Positions 1 to 11,600 of a stretch of DNA of 64,000 nucleotides are shown one piece after another. Below the pieces are notes generated by a model that worked only from the letters and a program-made list of their open reading frames with translations, had not been told where the DNA came from and made no database searches. Each line of letters starts with the position of its first letter. Within the stretch, counting starts at the first letter, position 1. The position numbers and the translations under genes were made by a program. Source of the stretch: Clavelina lepadiformis (lineage: Eukaryota > Chordata > Ascidiacea > Aplousobranchia > Clavelinidae); assembly GCF_947623445.1 (NCBI RefSeq), contig NC_135241.1, positions 15,936,501 to 16,000,500 on the forward strand. Reading direction: 5' to 3'.

Positions 1-117
1 TGTTTTAATTGAGTTGATTTTTACTTTGCTTAACTTTATTTTAATTAATTAATTTGAATTTCTATGTAATTTTTAAAATTTACTTGCATTTATCTTGGCA
101 ACAAGGACGCACTACAT

Positions 118-3100
118 TTATAAAACTACAGTATGCAGTATATCGCATCTATTGAACTGCAACGGACGTAAATAATTTTGTAAAATTTGTGTGACCTATG
201 CTTCTTACCTGGCCTTGATGCATTGAACCGCCGTTGGAGACCTGTAAACATGACATCAGGTCAAATACCATCGTCATATTATGGCATATAACTACGTTCA
301 CGTGCATATAGTAGTAATAGTACACTACTAAGAGCATCAATCCGTTGCAATCAATCAGTAGAATTGAACAAATAAAGATAAAAATAAAATTTCAAAAACA
401 AAAATCAAGAAATGTGGCATAAAATATGAAGGCCGTCTATAAACAATACGAAAAAAACACTTTATGCCTGTTGAGTTCATTTCAAAAACAACAGTGTTCT
501 ATTTTGTGTGTTTGTATGAATGTGTCAATTGAAGATGTTGAAAGTATATTTAACAGGAGAAGTTCATTGAATTTACAGTCTGCATTTTTTTTTTTTATAT
601 TTATTAAGATGATTTAAGCTAAATATCTTAACGATTTACCATAGATTGGCCTTGGCTCATGTTGGAATTTCCGCCGTGAGAAGTCTGTTAAACAAATAAA
701 TAGCTACATGTACACTTCCAGAAAAAAATAGGCAATTATATTAGCTTAAAAAATACAAATTTAATGATTTAACAATGCCCTGGCCTTGAGATATATGGGA
801 AGAGCTTTCGAATCAACTCTACGTCAAATAAAATACCACACTTTCAGCATTGCAATTTACTTTTGAATAATTAAATTTATTATACTTAACGATATATTTA
901 TTTGGTTTCTATTTATGTAGTAGTAAGTTTGCTTTGTTCAAACATACCATAGATTGACTTTGACTACCATGATAAGCACCGCCGTACGAGCCCTAAAATA
1001 GACCAGAAAGATTAGTACTGTTCAAATCATCCCACAAAAACAGTTTGTCACCAAGCCCTATGCTGAATTTCTATTTCATTACTGACAAGTGGCAACCCAA
1101 AATAATTGTTAGTAAACTATTATATTTTAATTTGAGCATATACAATTACACATAAGCAAAATTATGACTACCATAGATTGGCCTTGTTTCATATGTGAAC
1201 TTCCTCCATGAGAACTCTGTTAAAAGCAAAAACAATCACTCTGAACAAGTAAAATATTGACAAAATATCCATCACTACCAAATTTATCAACGACTTTATT
1301 ACCATATGCTGACCCTGGATCATATGAGAAGAACCTCCGAAAGAACTCTGAAATAGCAAAAATAGGATATTATACCACAACGAATTAAATTGAAGGAAGC
1401 AGCATGGCCTGAATTTGTTTTGGTATAATACGTCTTTAGCAAAATTATAAGCTTCAAATTTTTTGAATTTTTATCAATGTTCTACAAAAATTTGTTCACC
1501 ATAGATTGGCCTTGGTTCATATGTGAACTTCCACCGTGAGAAATCTGTCAAATAATATAACAAAATTAGTGATTCCAGATAACATAAATTTGAGTACGAA
1601 GCTAGGTTGGAAATATATCGTCGGTTTACCATGTGCTGACCCTGGGACATTTGAGAAGATCCTCCGAAAGAGCTCTGCAAGACAAAACACCAAGCTCAGC
1701 AAATAATATCGATGAATTGAATTATCAAAGAATTTATGATAAAAACAAAAGTTGGAGACATGTAATAAACGCACCATGGATTGCCCCTGGCTCATACTGT
1801 GGTGACTACCTCCAAAGGAACCCTGCATTGTAAAGAAAAAACATACAGTAATAATATTATTTGTAAAAGAAACATCTTTTTGCAAAAGAGCCACATATAA
1901 ATTGCAAAATTTACCTTATTATGTTAATGATTCATATAAAAGTTATCATCGATACAACTCCGTAAATCAACAAAAAATTATCACAATGCTTGTTTGCATA
2001 TATACCCCAAACTAAATTAACAGAACCACGCAACTTAGAATTTAAGCTTACCATGGACTGGGACTGAGATGAGTGACCAAATGAGCTTGAATGGGTCTAC
2101 AACAAATGTCAAAACGAATTTGATGTTCGCATTGCATTTTACAATGTAAGTAAATTTGAAATTTTTCATCTTACCATGCTTTGAGATTGCGACATATGGC
2201 TCCTTCCACCGTACAATGACTAACATGTAAAAAATATTAATAATTCAATTATTATTATAGTGATAAATTTCTCACAAAACCTCTTTAAATCCTTTTCCAT
2301 TTACTTACCCAAAGTCGCTTGACGAGACCCTGCGAAATAAAGCAATACGTAAATATTCAGTGCTTTAATTTTATTTCTGTTTATCAATATTTCTTTTATC
2401 AAAAACGAACATTTTTAACAAAAAAAAACAAATACTTTTGCTACTCTTTTTCTTTTTAAAGCTCTATATGTGAAAAAAGTAAGTGGAATTAAAATTGCAT
2501 GTAATGCAATATATGTCAGATAAAATTTGTTCATTTTTTCGTAAACTTTTTTTACCACAGATTGTCCGATATATGATTTTTTAACGAGTTAGCAGAATAT
2601 TAAAAATGCTCTCCTGCAGAATTTAATCTTGCCAAATACGTTTTAAAAACAAATAGAAAACACAAAATAAGGAAAAGACAATTCATTGGTAATTTCACGT
2701 ATCGTATAATGAAGACAGCAGTTTTGGAATATTGACAACATACGAATATAATATGATAATGAGGTTTTTTATATAACTATAGTAATTTGCATTGGCAGTA
2801 TACATTTTTTCAGATATTTTAGAGAAAATTATTTCAAAGTTAAAACATAGGGATTATTCGAAACACAAAAAATTAGTTCACCTGGTGCATCGTAGCCGAG
2901 TCTTTTCCCATGTTTCCATCATGAACTAAAAAGAATCAAAATAAAAACTGATTGAAAAACTACCAAACCTTGATTGCAGGTTTCAATTAAAATATGGTAT
3001 AAAACCAATTATTCCAAACCCGTCTTACCAGTTTTACGACACACTAACCCGTTTATATTTTAAAACAAAAATGGACAGCTATTTAATTGATACATACTCC

Positions 3101-3221
3101 TTTTGTCGACGGCATTTTCCGCTGAAGTTTTAGAGCTAGCTTGATAGTTTCTTTTTATAACCACCTTTCCCTGAACAGATACTGCAAAAAGTAGCAACGC
3201 CAAAACGGCATGAAGCTTCAT
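118..3221 (-). CDS. Secreted micro-exon repeat protein (unrecognised family)
   Basis: Exons, 5' to 3' on the minus strand: 3221-3098, 2925-2882, 2329-2309, 2219-2175, 2096-2052, 1822-1775, 1674-1630, 1544-1500, 1347-1303, 1216-1172, 992-948, 684-640, 241-209 and probably a last one at 156-118. All have GT donors and AG acceptors. Exon 1 ends in phase 1, the 44-nt exon 2 restores phase 0, and every later exon is a multiple of three. The start MKLHAVLALLLFAVSVQG is a clear signal peptide, so I chose this Met over an in-frame one at 3311. Dibasic KR pairs follow (IKR, DKR, VKR). Each later exon encodes one repeat of about 15 residues, for example SSFGGSSHMIQGQHM and SSHGGSSHMKQGQSM. The total is about 222 residues. 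There is no Cys framework and no known domain. It could be a structural or adhesive secreted protein, or a processed precursor; function is unknown. The last exon (FNRCDILHTVVL then stop) is the weakest call. Confidence 0.7.
774..818 (-). pseudogene. Decayed repeat exon of the micro-exon gene
   Basis: This is a 45-nt block flanked by AG and GT (donor GTTAAA), with the same length and position in the array as the live repeat exons. Read in the same phase it gives S-stop-FESSSHISQGQGI: the second codon is TGA where sister exons have TCT, and one Gly of the GG pair is Glu. Inclusion would truncate the protein, so the exon is presumably skipped or the array 3' of it is lost. Sequencing error cannot be excluded. 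Confidence 0.6.
1172..1827 (-). repeat. Tandem duplication of a two-exon unit, about 328 bp
   Basis: Exon starts at 1172 and 1500 (SHGGSSHM type) and at 1303 and 1630 (SFGGSS type) are offset by 328 and 327 bp, and the within-pair spacings are 131 and 130 bp. The pair at 640 and 774 (one member dead) has a spacing of 134 bp. The array therefore grew by copying an exon pair with its intron, not single exons. Confidence 0.65.
2556..2590 (-). pseudogene. Relic repeat exon, 3' half only
   Basis: On the minus strand the sequence reads YIGQSV followed directly by a GTAAAA donor, matching the GQSM|GT end of the live repeat exons. The 5' half has no GG motif and no convincing acceptor. It lies in the intron between the 44-nt exon and the 21-nt exon, so it looks like an exon copy that has been lost. 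Confidence 0.4.
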
Positions 3222-3315
3222 GTTGAAAGGTATGCTCGAACCGCAATGAAATTTCCAAATTAAAGTTTCCTCGCGGACCAAAAACGAATTGATTGCAAAA
3301 TGTTTGGACATCGTC

Positions 3316-3323
3316 TATTTAAA
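3316..3323 (-). promoter_or_regulatory. Possible TATA-like element of the repeat gene
   Basis: TTTAAATA on the minus strand, about 95 bases upstream of the chosen start codon. The position is plausible for a core promoter with a short leader, but such motifs are common in DNA this AT-rich. Confidence 0.25.
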
Positions 3324-4619
3324 ACATGGGCTTGGAACAAATCAAATAGAATTTGCAAACAAACCGCATTGTCCGTTTCACTCTCGTTTTGTGACACGAC
3401 AAGTTGTAGACAATGCTATTGACACGGTGCAACCCTCAAAATCCACAGTAATCAAAGCCTTTCTTTTATCCAACATTTCCCATTGAAATACCACCAAGAA
3501 CCGAACGACGCCCAAAAATCAAACAGCCCAGTCACACTTTACCATGGTAACTGAATTGATTTTGTTCATCATTATGAAAAAGAATCAATCGTTGACCACA
3601 TTTATAGAAAGAAATCTCTTAATATCTTTCCATTGTCTTCAACAAAGGTGAACAGTAAAGTGCAAACAAAGGCGTTACTTATACACTTCTTTGGCAGAAC
3701 CAGCAGCAGACAAACGTCTTGGAAGGAAAAACACAATTTATCAATCGCAATCTATGAACAGTGTTGCTCTCGCTACTGAAGTCTACTATACAGTACTACT
3801 GTCTACTATTGATTTATATCGTTTTCCATTAAAAACGTTGAGCTTCAAGGCAAACATTGATATCAATCTTCCTTTAAGGTTGTTTAAAAGCTAGACTGGA
3901 ATGTGTAACTGTGTTTCAATTCTTCGTTGTGTAGTCGCGCAATGTTAAAACTGAAAATTTTCTCTTGGTGTCAGTTTTCACTTGCACACAAAAAACACTG
4001 AATTGAAATAACGTGTTTATGGATTGCCAGTTGCCCCATGCTTATAGGACTTACAACGTTTTACTGTACGTTACATACTGTAAAATTTCAAATAAACCAA
4101 TTATTATCAAGACGTTGTCTCTTTCAGGCTTAAAGGGTAGTTGCAATTAATATATTACCGATTCAACATTAGCAGGTTTATGGTAATAGAGCAGGAAACC
4201 AGTGTGTTTGCGAGTACTGTATTATAATATAATTGTTTCGAGCAATAAAACATGCACGTATTATATCCTACCATTGACCTTTTTTTGCGGAGTCATAAAA
4301 TTTGATTAGTTCTAGAGGCGTGATTATTGCAACATCTGAGAGATCAAAGTTATAGTAATCCTGTCTTTTCAAAGTTGCAGTTCGATTTACAAAAGTACTT
4401 TCATTGAAATTCTGAACGTTAAACTCAAAGAAGGAAGTCAAACGTAGGTCAGGTCACTCACACCACGACTTTGCCTGCTCACAGGCAGACACGTGATTTA
4501 ACTCCTCAACAACGGCATCCCACAGAGCCATAAGAAATGGTTTTGGCTACTCTCTTCTTCAACATCTACAGTAAGCTAAACCCATGATACAGAACAGAAT
4601 GTCGTCTAAATACGCAAAC
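3324..4619. other. Spacer without recognised gene
   Basis: This lies upstream of the repeat gene. The short open frames have no splice support and no family resemblance. No RNA gene was seen. The stretch from about 4400 may be eroded upstream sequence of the LINE relic that follows. Confidence 0.4.
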
Positions 4620-5330
4620 GCGGTCGTGCATTTGACAAAAAAAATAGAAAACAAAGAAGGGGACCCTTAACTGGGTCGCCGCTACATTTCGTACAGCATT
4701 TAGGCACTAGCCTACTCTACTGCTGAGTACTGCGCGCAAGTCTGGTGTCGCAGCACACGCACCCATCAAATCATCACTGTCATAAGCAGCGTCTTGCGTA
4801 GCTTACCGTAATGCCTGCGAACTACGTCCTACATCATTGGACAATCTTCCGTCCTTGTGGGTATCCAACCTCCTGGGTTTAGCCAATATAAATCCATCTT
4901 TTTACTCACTTGCCAGGAAAGGGAGCTGTACCACTTGCTCAACGTTACGGCCGCACTACAAGAAACATCAGGTCTCAGTGCGGCAGATGGACCATAAATG
5001 GAGCCTGTAGTGGCAGGAGAGCCCTATTAGACTTTGCAAATTCACCACCCGCGCAGACTCCCACTACACCGGACTTTCGCTGCCCAGGATGAGCTGGGTA
5101 CGGCTTAATTGCTTGAAAACCGGCGGGAGGCGTATTCACTCAACACTGTGCAAATGGGAAGTGACAAACTCTGCGGCTTTGGTGGTTTGGAGAATAAAAT
5201 CTCAGACCGTGTTGCTGTGGTATCCGACTGTTCCATCTTCCAACCTCACCATGGAACACATGACAATATCTGCGAGTTTTAAAGACAGCACGATCCAGTG
5301 GCTGCTGAAATCGTGCGCTAACATTTAGTC
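4620..5330 (+). mobile_element. Degenerate LINE (non-LTR retrotransposon) fragment
   Basis: Broken reading frames on the plus strand recall the C-terminal part of a LINE ORF2. Around 4704-4790 the peptide ALAYSTAEYCAQVWCRS is the conserved block that follows the reverse transcriptase domain in jockey-like LINEs; just upstream, in another frame, is WVAATFRTA, which normally runs straight into it. Further on come VGIQPPGF (about 4859-4882) and near 5200-5260 a tail resembling the terminal zinc-knuckle region (VSDCSIFQPHHG). Stops and frameshifts are frequent. The reverse transcriptase core and the 5' end are missing, so the copy is dead. The clade assignment is only approximate. Confidence 0.6.
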
Positions 5331-5689
5331 CGGGTGGTGAGAGTGATTTATGCTTGATATTTATCACCGAATGTTATGTGAGGTTGAGCGATGGTTGATT
5401 CGTCCGAATTTGTAAAGAAAAGTAATGTTTATGTTTGTGGCCTATGGATTATATTTATAAGCTAATTCTGTTTTTTTAAAGTCAAGTCAGGCGCTGTTTG
5501 AGTGTTAGCTTTTTATTTTTGATTGCCGAGAACGAAAGCAACACTTATGAGATAGCAACTTGAGCTTTCTGACTGACTGTCTGCACTTTCTAAACAGGTC
5601 TTGTCTTAAAGTCTGCTCCTGAATAATGTAAAACACGTAATACGAATCAGAACCCAAATCAAATCAATCGTTCTTCTTCAGTTATTTAC

Positions 5690-8600
5690 CTAATAATAGA
5701 TTGTCCGGACTTTATGAAACGGTAGGTGAGCCATTTGTTTCCTGTGAGACTTTGCATAATCCCATAAATAAAAGTCAACGGTAATTGAATTGACCATGGT
5801 ATTTTGTTTGGTATTCTTTTCTCTTTCACCATTACTGACTTCAAGTATTTGACGACGAAGTTCAGTTTTCAATCTTTCTACCGCTTCTATAGAACATCCG
5901 CGGATCTCTAATTCGTATCTGAAATAAATAAAGTATACAAAGTTGCTTTTTTGTAAATTGTGAAAGACGGGAGTCTATTTAATAACATACCATTAAAATG
6001 ATTCAAAGAAAAAATTGAAACACTCCTTTTACAAGTTCGGATCGCTTTGCATGTAAATGTTTACAGAATTACTGAAATTCTGCTTTTCATCAAAGATCTA
6101 GCGATTAGTGAGGATGAGTGACAACTTCAATACTGCAATGAAGGGTGACAAACTGATAGGAGCAGTTTCTACCTCGTTTGACAATGCTGACTCCACAAAA
6201 GTATTAAAACCTCTTCTTAAAGTTAAAGTACATGAGAATAGTTATAATGAAAAAAGAAAAAACGAAACTAGGGGTAGTTTGTCCGATTTAAATTTTGTCC
6301 TACTCAAATTTAATTTCACTTTTTTACATTAGCAAGTGCAGGATTGCTGACCCAGTGTTCATTTGCCTTTTACCAGCCGCTGTTAAAGTGCACAGATCTA
6401 GGGTTTGTTTTTTACTTATTTTTTTTCATAAAGAATTAAAAAATTAAATTTTGTTAAATTTTGCCATTCGTATTCACTTAGTTAAACTAATTACTTTTCA
6501 CACAACCTTCAAGAATTTTAAAAGATTCATTTTAGTGAGATAAGCCTTTTTAAAATAATGAACCAACACAGAGATGGAAATGGGCCAACTATTTGAATCC
6601 AACATTTACTTCAGAAGCATGATTTAAGTCAGAAAAAATCCAAACGTTACAATTACCAAATAAGTCAAATATGTGAAGTACAGGCACAAGAAAACGATGT
6701 AAAAAATTGTATTGTATCAAATTCTTGATGTTGTAAAATATGTTTGTACGAAAGTTAGAATTCAAATCATCAACAGAATTGTAAACTCCTCCTTAAAATA
6801 TTTCCTGTGATCCTCTGTTTCATTTTTGCATTACAGTGTTTTAGATATAATTTTACAAACATTTTGGTCCATTAACATCATAACCGTTTAATTCAGTAAT
6901 TGTTAACAGCATGACACATCACTAAAATTTATGAAGTAATTATCTTCACCTTAAAGACGTGGCACTCTAAAAAACTAAAATGTGTTTGTATGATAATAAC
7001 TGACATATTTAACCCATTCATTTATTGTATGAGTGAGAGTAAGGCTACCATATATTGCACAGATGTCCTATTTGTTTTCAGAATAATCAATATTTTTCAC
7101 TAAATGTGAGCATTGTACTCATTAATTTTTTTCCCATTGGTGATAAATAATTTTCAGAACTCATCAGGTATGATATATACTATTTTAATATATTTTACCT
7201 AACATCAGCTATCTGGTTCTGGCACCATGACAAAATACATGGTTAGCAATTCTAAGACTATTTTTATAACTAAATTTAATCCACTAGCCATAAATAAATA
7301 AATTTACAATCCACTAGCAAGTAAAAATAAAACAGTTTTACCCTATCTTGTAATGATGTGAAAAGTATAAGATTTTAATATTTTATATCAAGCAAGCCGA
7401 AAATTTTAAACAAAATTCTTTAAACTGAAATTCTGCCAAATTGGACGTTTTAAGACGAAATTTACCAAAAGTGGAAAATATTAAAACATTGGGAAGCAAA
7501 ATTATATTGAAATCTTATACATTGAAAGGATATTGTTTTAAAAGATTTGTCTAAACTATTGATTTTGATGAACAATTTTAGATTAAAAATCCGGTTTTGG
7601 TATTTTTATTAACCTCATGAAATCTTTCAACAATCCTAAATATCTTGTACTTAAAATTGCATGACGCACACTTTTTTAAATTTACTTCGAGAGAAATTTC
7701 CTATTGCTACACAAAACTTAGCGACTAACATGTTATACCTGGAACCACTCTCCAAAACTGTTTGATTTCTAAGAATCTTCTTTAACTCCGAAGTATAACA
7801 GAGAATTCCAAAATATTCCAAAGTCTGTGGAACTCGATAATCAGCAAACATTGTCAGTTCATCTATGTTGTAAAACTCACCCAAGCCTTTGCCTATAATA
7901 AACATTTATTAGTGACAAAAACTAGGATATGAAAATGCAACAAACATTTAGATCAATGTCACTTCAATATCTATAAAAACGACCAATATTTTACCAGATC
8001 AAAGACAGATATTGTTCTTATTTTAACCTTGAAAGCAATCCCAAATATCTGCAACCAATATTTGTGCTCTTTTGTAGAAAGAAACTTTTTGTCCTTCATA
8101 TTGTGACTCATCACGAAATGACTTAAAGTTTGAAACAATTGTTCTTATCAGAGCTATTGCATCTTTTTCACATGATCTGGAATAAAAACTTAATACTATC
8201 GAGATATTAGCTGACAACTTCCTACAAAACTTTTTAATGGTGTCATATTCATCTAAATTTTAAATCAACAGAAATGTTTAAATAGATACCATTAATACAA
8301 ATACTGATTGTTTTAAAATCTTTCAAAATTATACACGAAGACCTAGATGATATTACTTCAAACAATTTAGAAAAGTTCCATTGAAGTTATTGAGCAATAC
8401 AGATCCAGCATCATTTAAGGCTTCAACCCTTTCTCTCAGCAAGGGTATGTTGCTCTAAACATTATTTCAACCAAACAAGAAAAAAGTTTTCAAACAACAA
8501 AAACAGGTGAAATAAAAGTTTTACAGTTCTCAAATACGATAGTAAGGTAAGTAGGAGGAGTTGAAATAAGCACGGAATCCAAGTATATTGATGAAAACTA

Positions 8601-11600
8601 TGACTTCACATTCCACCTATAATGCTAAGATACCAAATAGCTTTTCAAGTTGGCAGCTGGAAAGCTTTATGAAAGAAAGCAATTTCTGTTTCCTTCCTTA
8701 TCTAAACTAAATTAAAGAGGTTTATGAAAATTTTCACTTACTTCAGTACTACTTCGAAATATGTGACTGAATGTGTTTTGATCCACACAACTCATAAATT
8801 TAGCATCAGTTATTGCAAAACCTTCATCTTGGGCACGTTTCAGTGCAGCAACTAGTGCCCAGTATCCAGTGTATGATACCTTTTCATACATGATCTGACA
8901 ATATATGTTAATTAAGCTACTAATATATCATTAACGGTAGTTAACACCAACATGCACAGCAGTGTATTTATACTCTATCAGAAGACATACTAAACTATAA
9001 TCCAGCACTCACAGTAAACTTTTCATCATTGCCATCTGGCCAAAAAGAAAAATTCAGTGTGTCCATAACAAATATGAAGTCAATCGCAGCTTCATTTGTA
9101 ACCTTTGTATAAAAACAAAAAAGAATTTACAGTATTTGGCATTATGTTATCTAATGGAGGAAGTTAATTAATTTGGTAGAGTTTTGATAAAGTCTCAACA
9201 TAAAAATAGTAACATACTAGCCATGATAAACATCACAAAAAACAATTTAATTAAGCATACTTTGAATATTTGAAAACTTTTTTGGCAACACAATTTGAAT
9301 TCAAAAAATTAAAACTGGTAGCTAAATAATGTGTTCAATTCCATAAAGTGAAAACAAGTGCTGAAACAAGTTGCTTTTAATCAAAGAAGATTTGTCAGCA
9401 AGTATACTAAAGAAATCATTTTTCGATAATACTCAGTGGTTAAGCATCGATTGCCAAAAATGTATTTTAACAACACACAAATTTTACACTATTTCCAACA
9501 TATGTGATGGTCGTGGCACTTATGACATTTGATCAAGTTTGAATTTTGGATTAGGTATGAATAAAGCTTTTCATGTGAGAGACAGGAAATAAGAAAAAAT
9601 TTATAAGCACTTCAATGCCTAACAGGAATATCTTGTATCAGGTAGGCCTTACCTAACTTACGGTCAGGTACAACGGCACAAATCCTTTCACCAATACATT
9701 TACTGACTCTTTGATTTGAGGCTAACTTGTATTTTGGACCTGCCTCTCACTTTAAGAAGAAAACTTGCAATGCTATTTGTATTCAGTTGAAAAATGAAAA
9801 ACTTTGCATTTAAGCTTTCAGATTTTATTACATTTGTAATCTAACTTGTTTTTTTTTAGGATTTGTAATCGATTTCGCCACAAGTAAGGAAAAATCCCTA
9901 CAGTAGGAAATTTGGGGTTTTGTAGAGAGTAAAGTAAGAAATAAGTACACAAGCTAGAAACAAGATGTGTGCGGATTTATTAAATTACTTTGATCTTTAA
10001 TATTGCAATAAAATTATTGTCTTAGTCAGAAAATTCTTAAGAAAATTAGTTAGTTGTAAAAAAATGAGGAAAACATGGCTTGACATTAGAAATAATACTG
10101 ATCAGTTGCAGAAAACAATTCACTGTAATCCATTGTGACGCAAAATCTATTCGTTGATAAAAGTTGAAGTTAGTGTCGGCAGGCTGAATATAGGCCGTAC
10201 TTTTGAACGGTCAATGTTACTTGTGCGTCATAAGGTATCTTTGAGTTAACCTACATACAATTTTTTCTATATAGTCATTATGGCAATAAATATACGAGTA
10301 ATAGTGATATGTATCATTCTTGGTGAATGGTTTAGCATACAACTGTACAGCATTGAATTTTGTCCTGCTGGTGTGGTTCATTTGGCGCTGACAGATATAA
10401 TATAATGAGTATTTTGTTCTTTTCTTTTGAAAAATGTTTTCATTTTCTACAAGAATGTTTCATTACAGTGATATTTTGCCATGTCTTATGTTGTTTCATA
10501 TGTTCCTAACTGTACGATGTATTGATTTCAGTACATACATAGGGAAATTTAAACTTGGTTATATGTAAAAATGCCTATAAAGAATGGCAACACTGTTTAT
10601 AATGCTGTAATAGATGGCTTGATGCAGCCAAAATATTAAAGCTCTTGTTTAATTTGTCATGGTTTAAAGTTTGCAAAATATGGTAAACATATTACCATAT
10701 GCTTGGGCAAGGCTACTATTAATAACATTGCGAAGTCTGTAATTGACATACTTATTTCCACAGTGATAAACTCATTTATTTTGTGATATACTGTATACTG
10801 TTTATCTGTTGAATTTTAAGTTATATTTATCAAAAGCTTCTCTTTTCTTAAAGTGAGGGTAAATCCAAAAACAATTTGATCTAATATGAAAAAACAGTAC
10901 TCACTGAATGTTCTGGTATAATAGTTATGAAAACCAATTCTTGGTTAGGTAATTATAAGCAAAGAAAATCACAAAATTTGCCTTAATGACATAGATGAAG
11001 GCTCTTGTGATGTTATAGGTAATCACAGACAGCATTTGCAAATTTATAAATTTAGCAATACCTACTGTATATCATGTATATATCTGTTACAGGTGTATAG
11101 ATGACTCTATCTGCCAATAGCTTGATATGTGACAGTCTATAGCCCAAGCATGGCAACCAGTAGGGTGTTTTTTTGACAGGTAGCCTATGCGGTCCAAGGA
11201 TACAGTCACTTCACTGACACAAATAATTGGGTTACCAGATATTTTATGTTTCAAACAATCGTAATTTATTGAGTTACAATGCTTTACATTGCTAATTTCT
11301 TCACATGACACCTAATTAGATGTAGGCTAAACTCTTATGGCCCACACTTCTAACCTCAGTAGACTACTGAGCAAGAAAAGCAAAATCATGTTTTCAAACA
11401 ACTTGACTAACCTATGACATAACAAGAGCCTTCATCTACGTCACAATGAAGGCCAAAAATTGAGGCTTTTTGCGATTTTCTTTTGTCGATAACTACCTAA
11501 CCACAAGTTATTTTTCAAAAGTATTTTACTAGAATGTTCAGTTAATGGTGTTCTTTCATCTAAGATCAACTTACTTTTGGACTTACACCTCACTTTAAAA

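Noticed and set aside
4575..4625. Minus-strand peptide FAYLDDILFCIM resembling a reverse transcriptase YxDD motif
   Set aside because: No other RT motif flanks it on that strand, while the opposite strand carries a coherent LINE fragment directly adjoining. Treated as antisense coincidence.
6108..6332. 74-codon plus-strand frame inside a QNG1 intron
   Set aside because: A possible GTAGTT donor follows, but no partner exon and no recognised family; length is within chance for this region.
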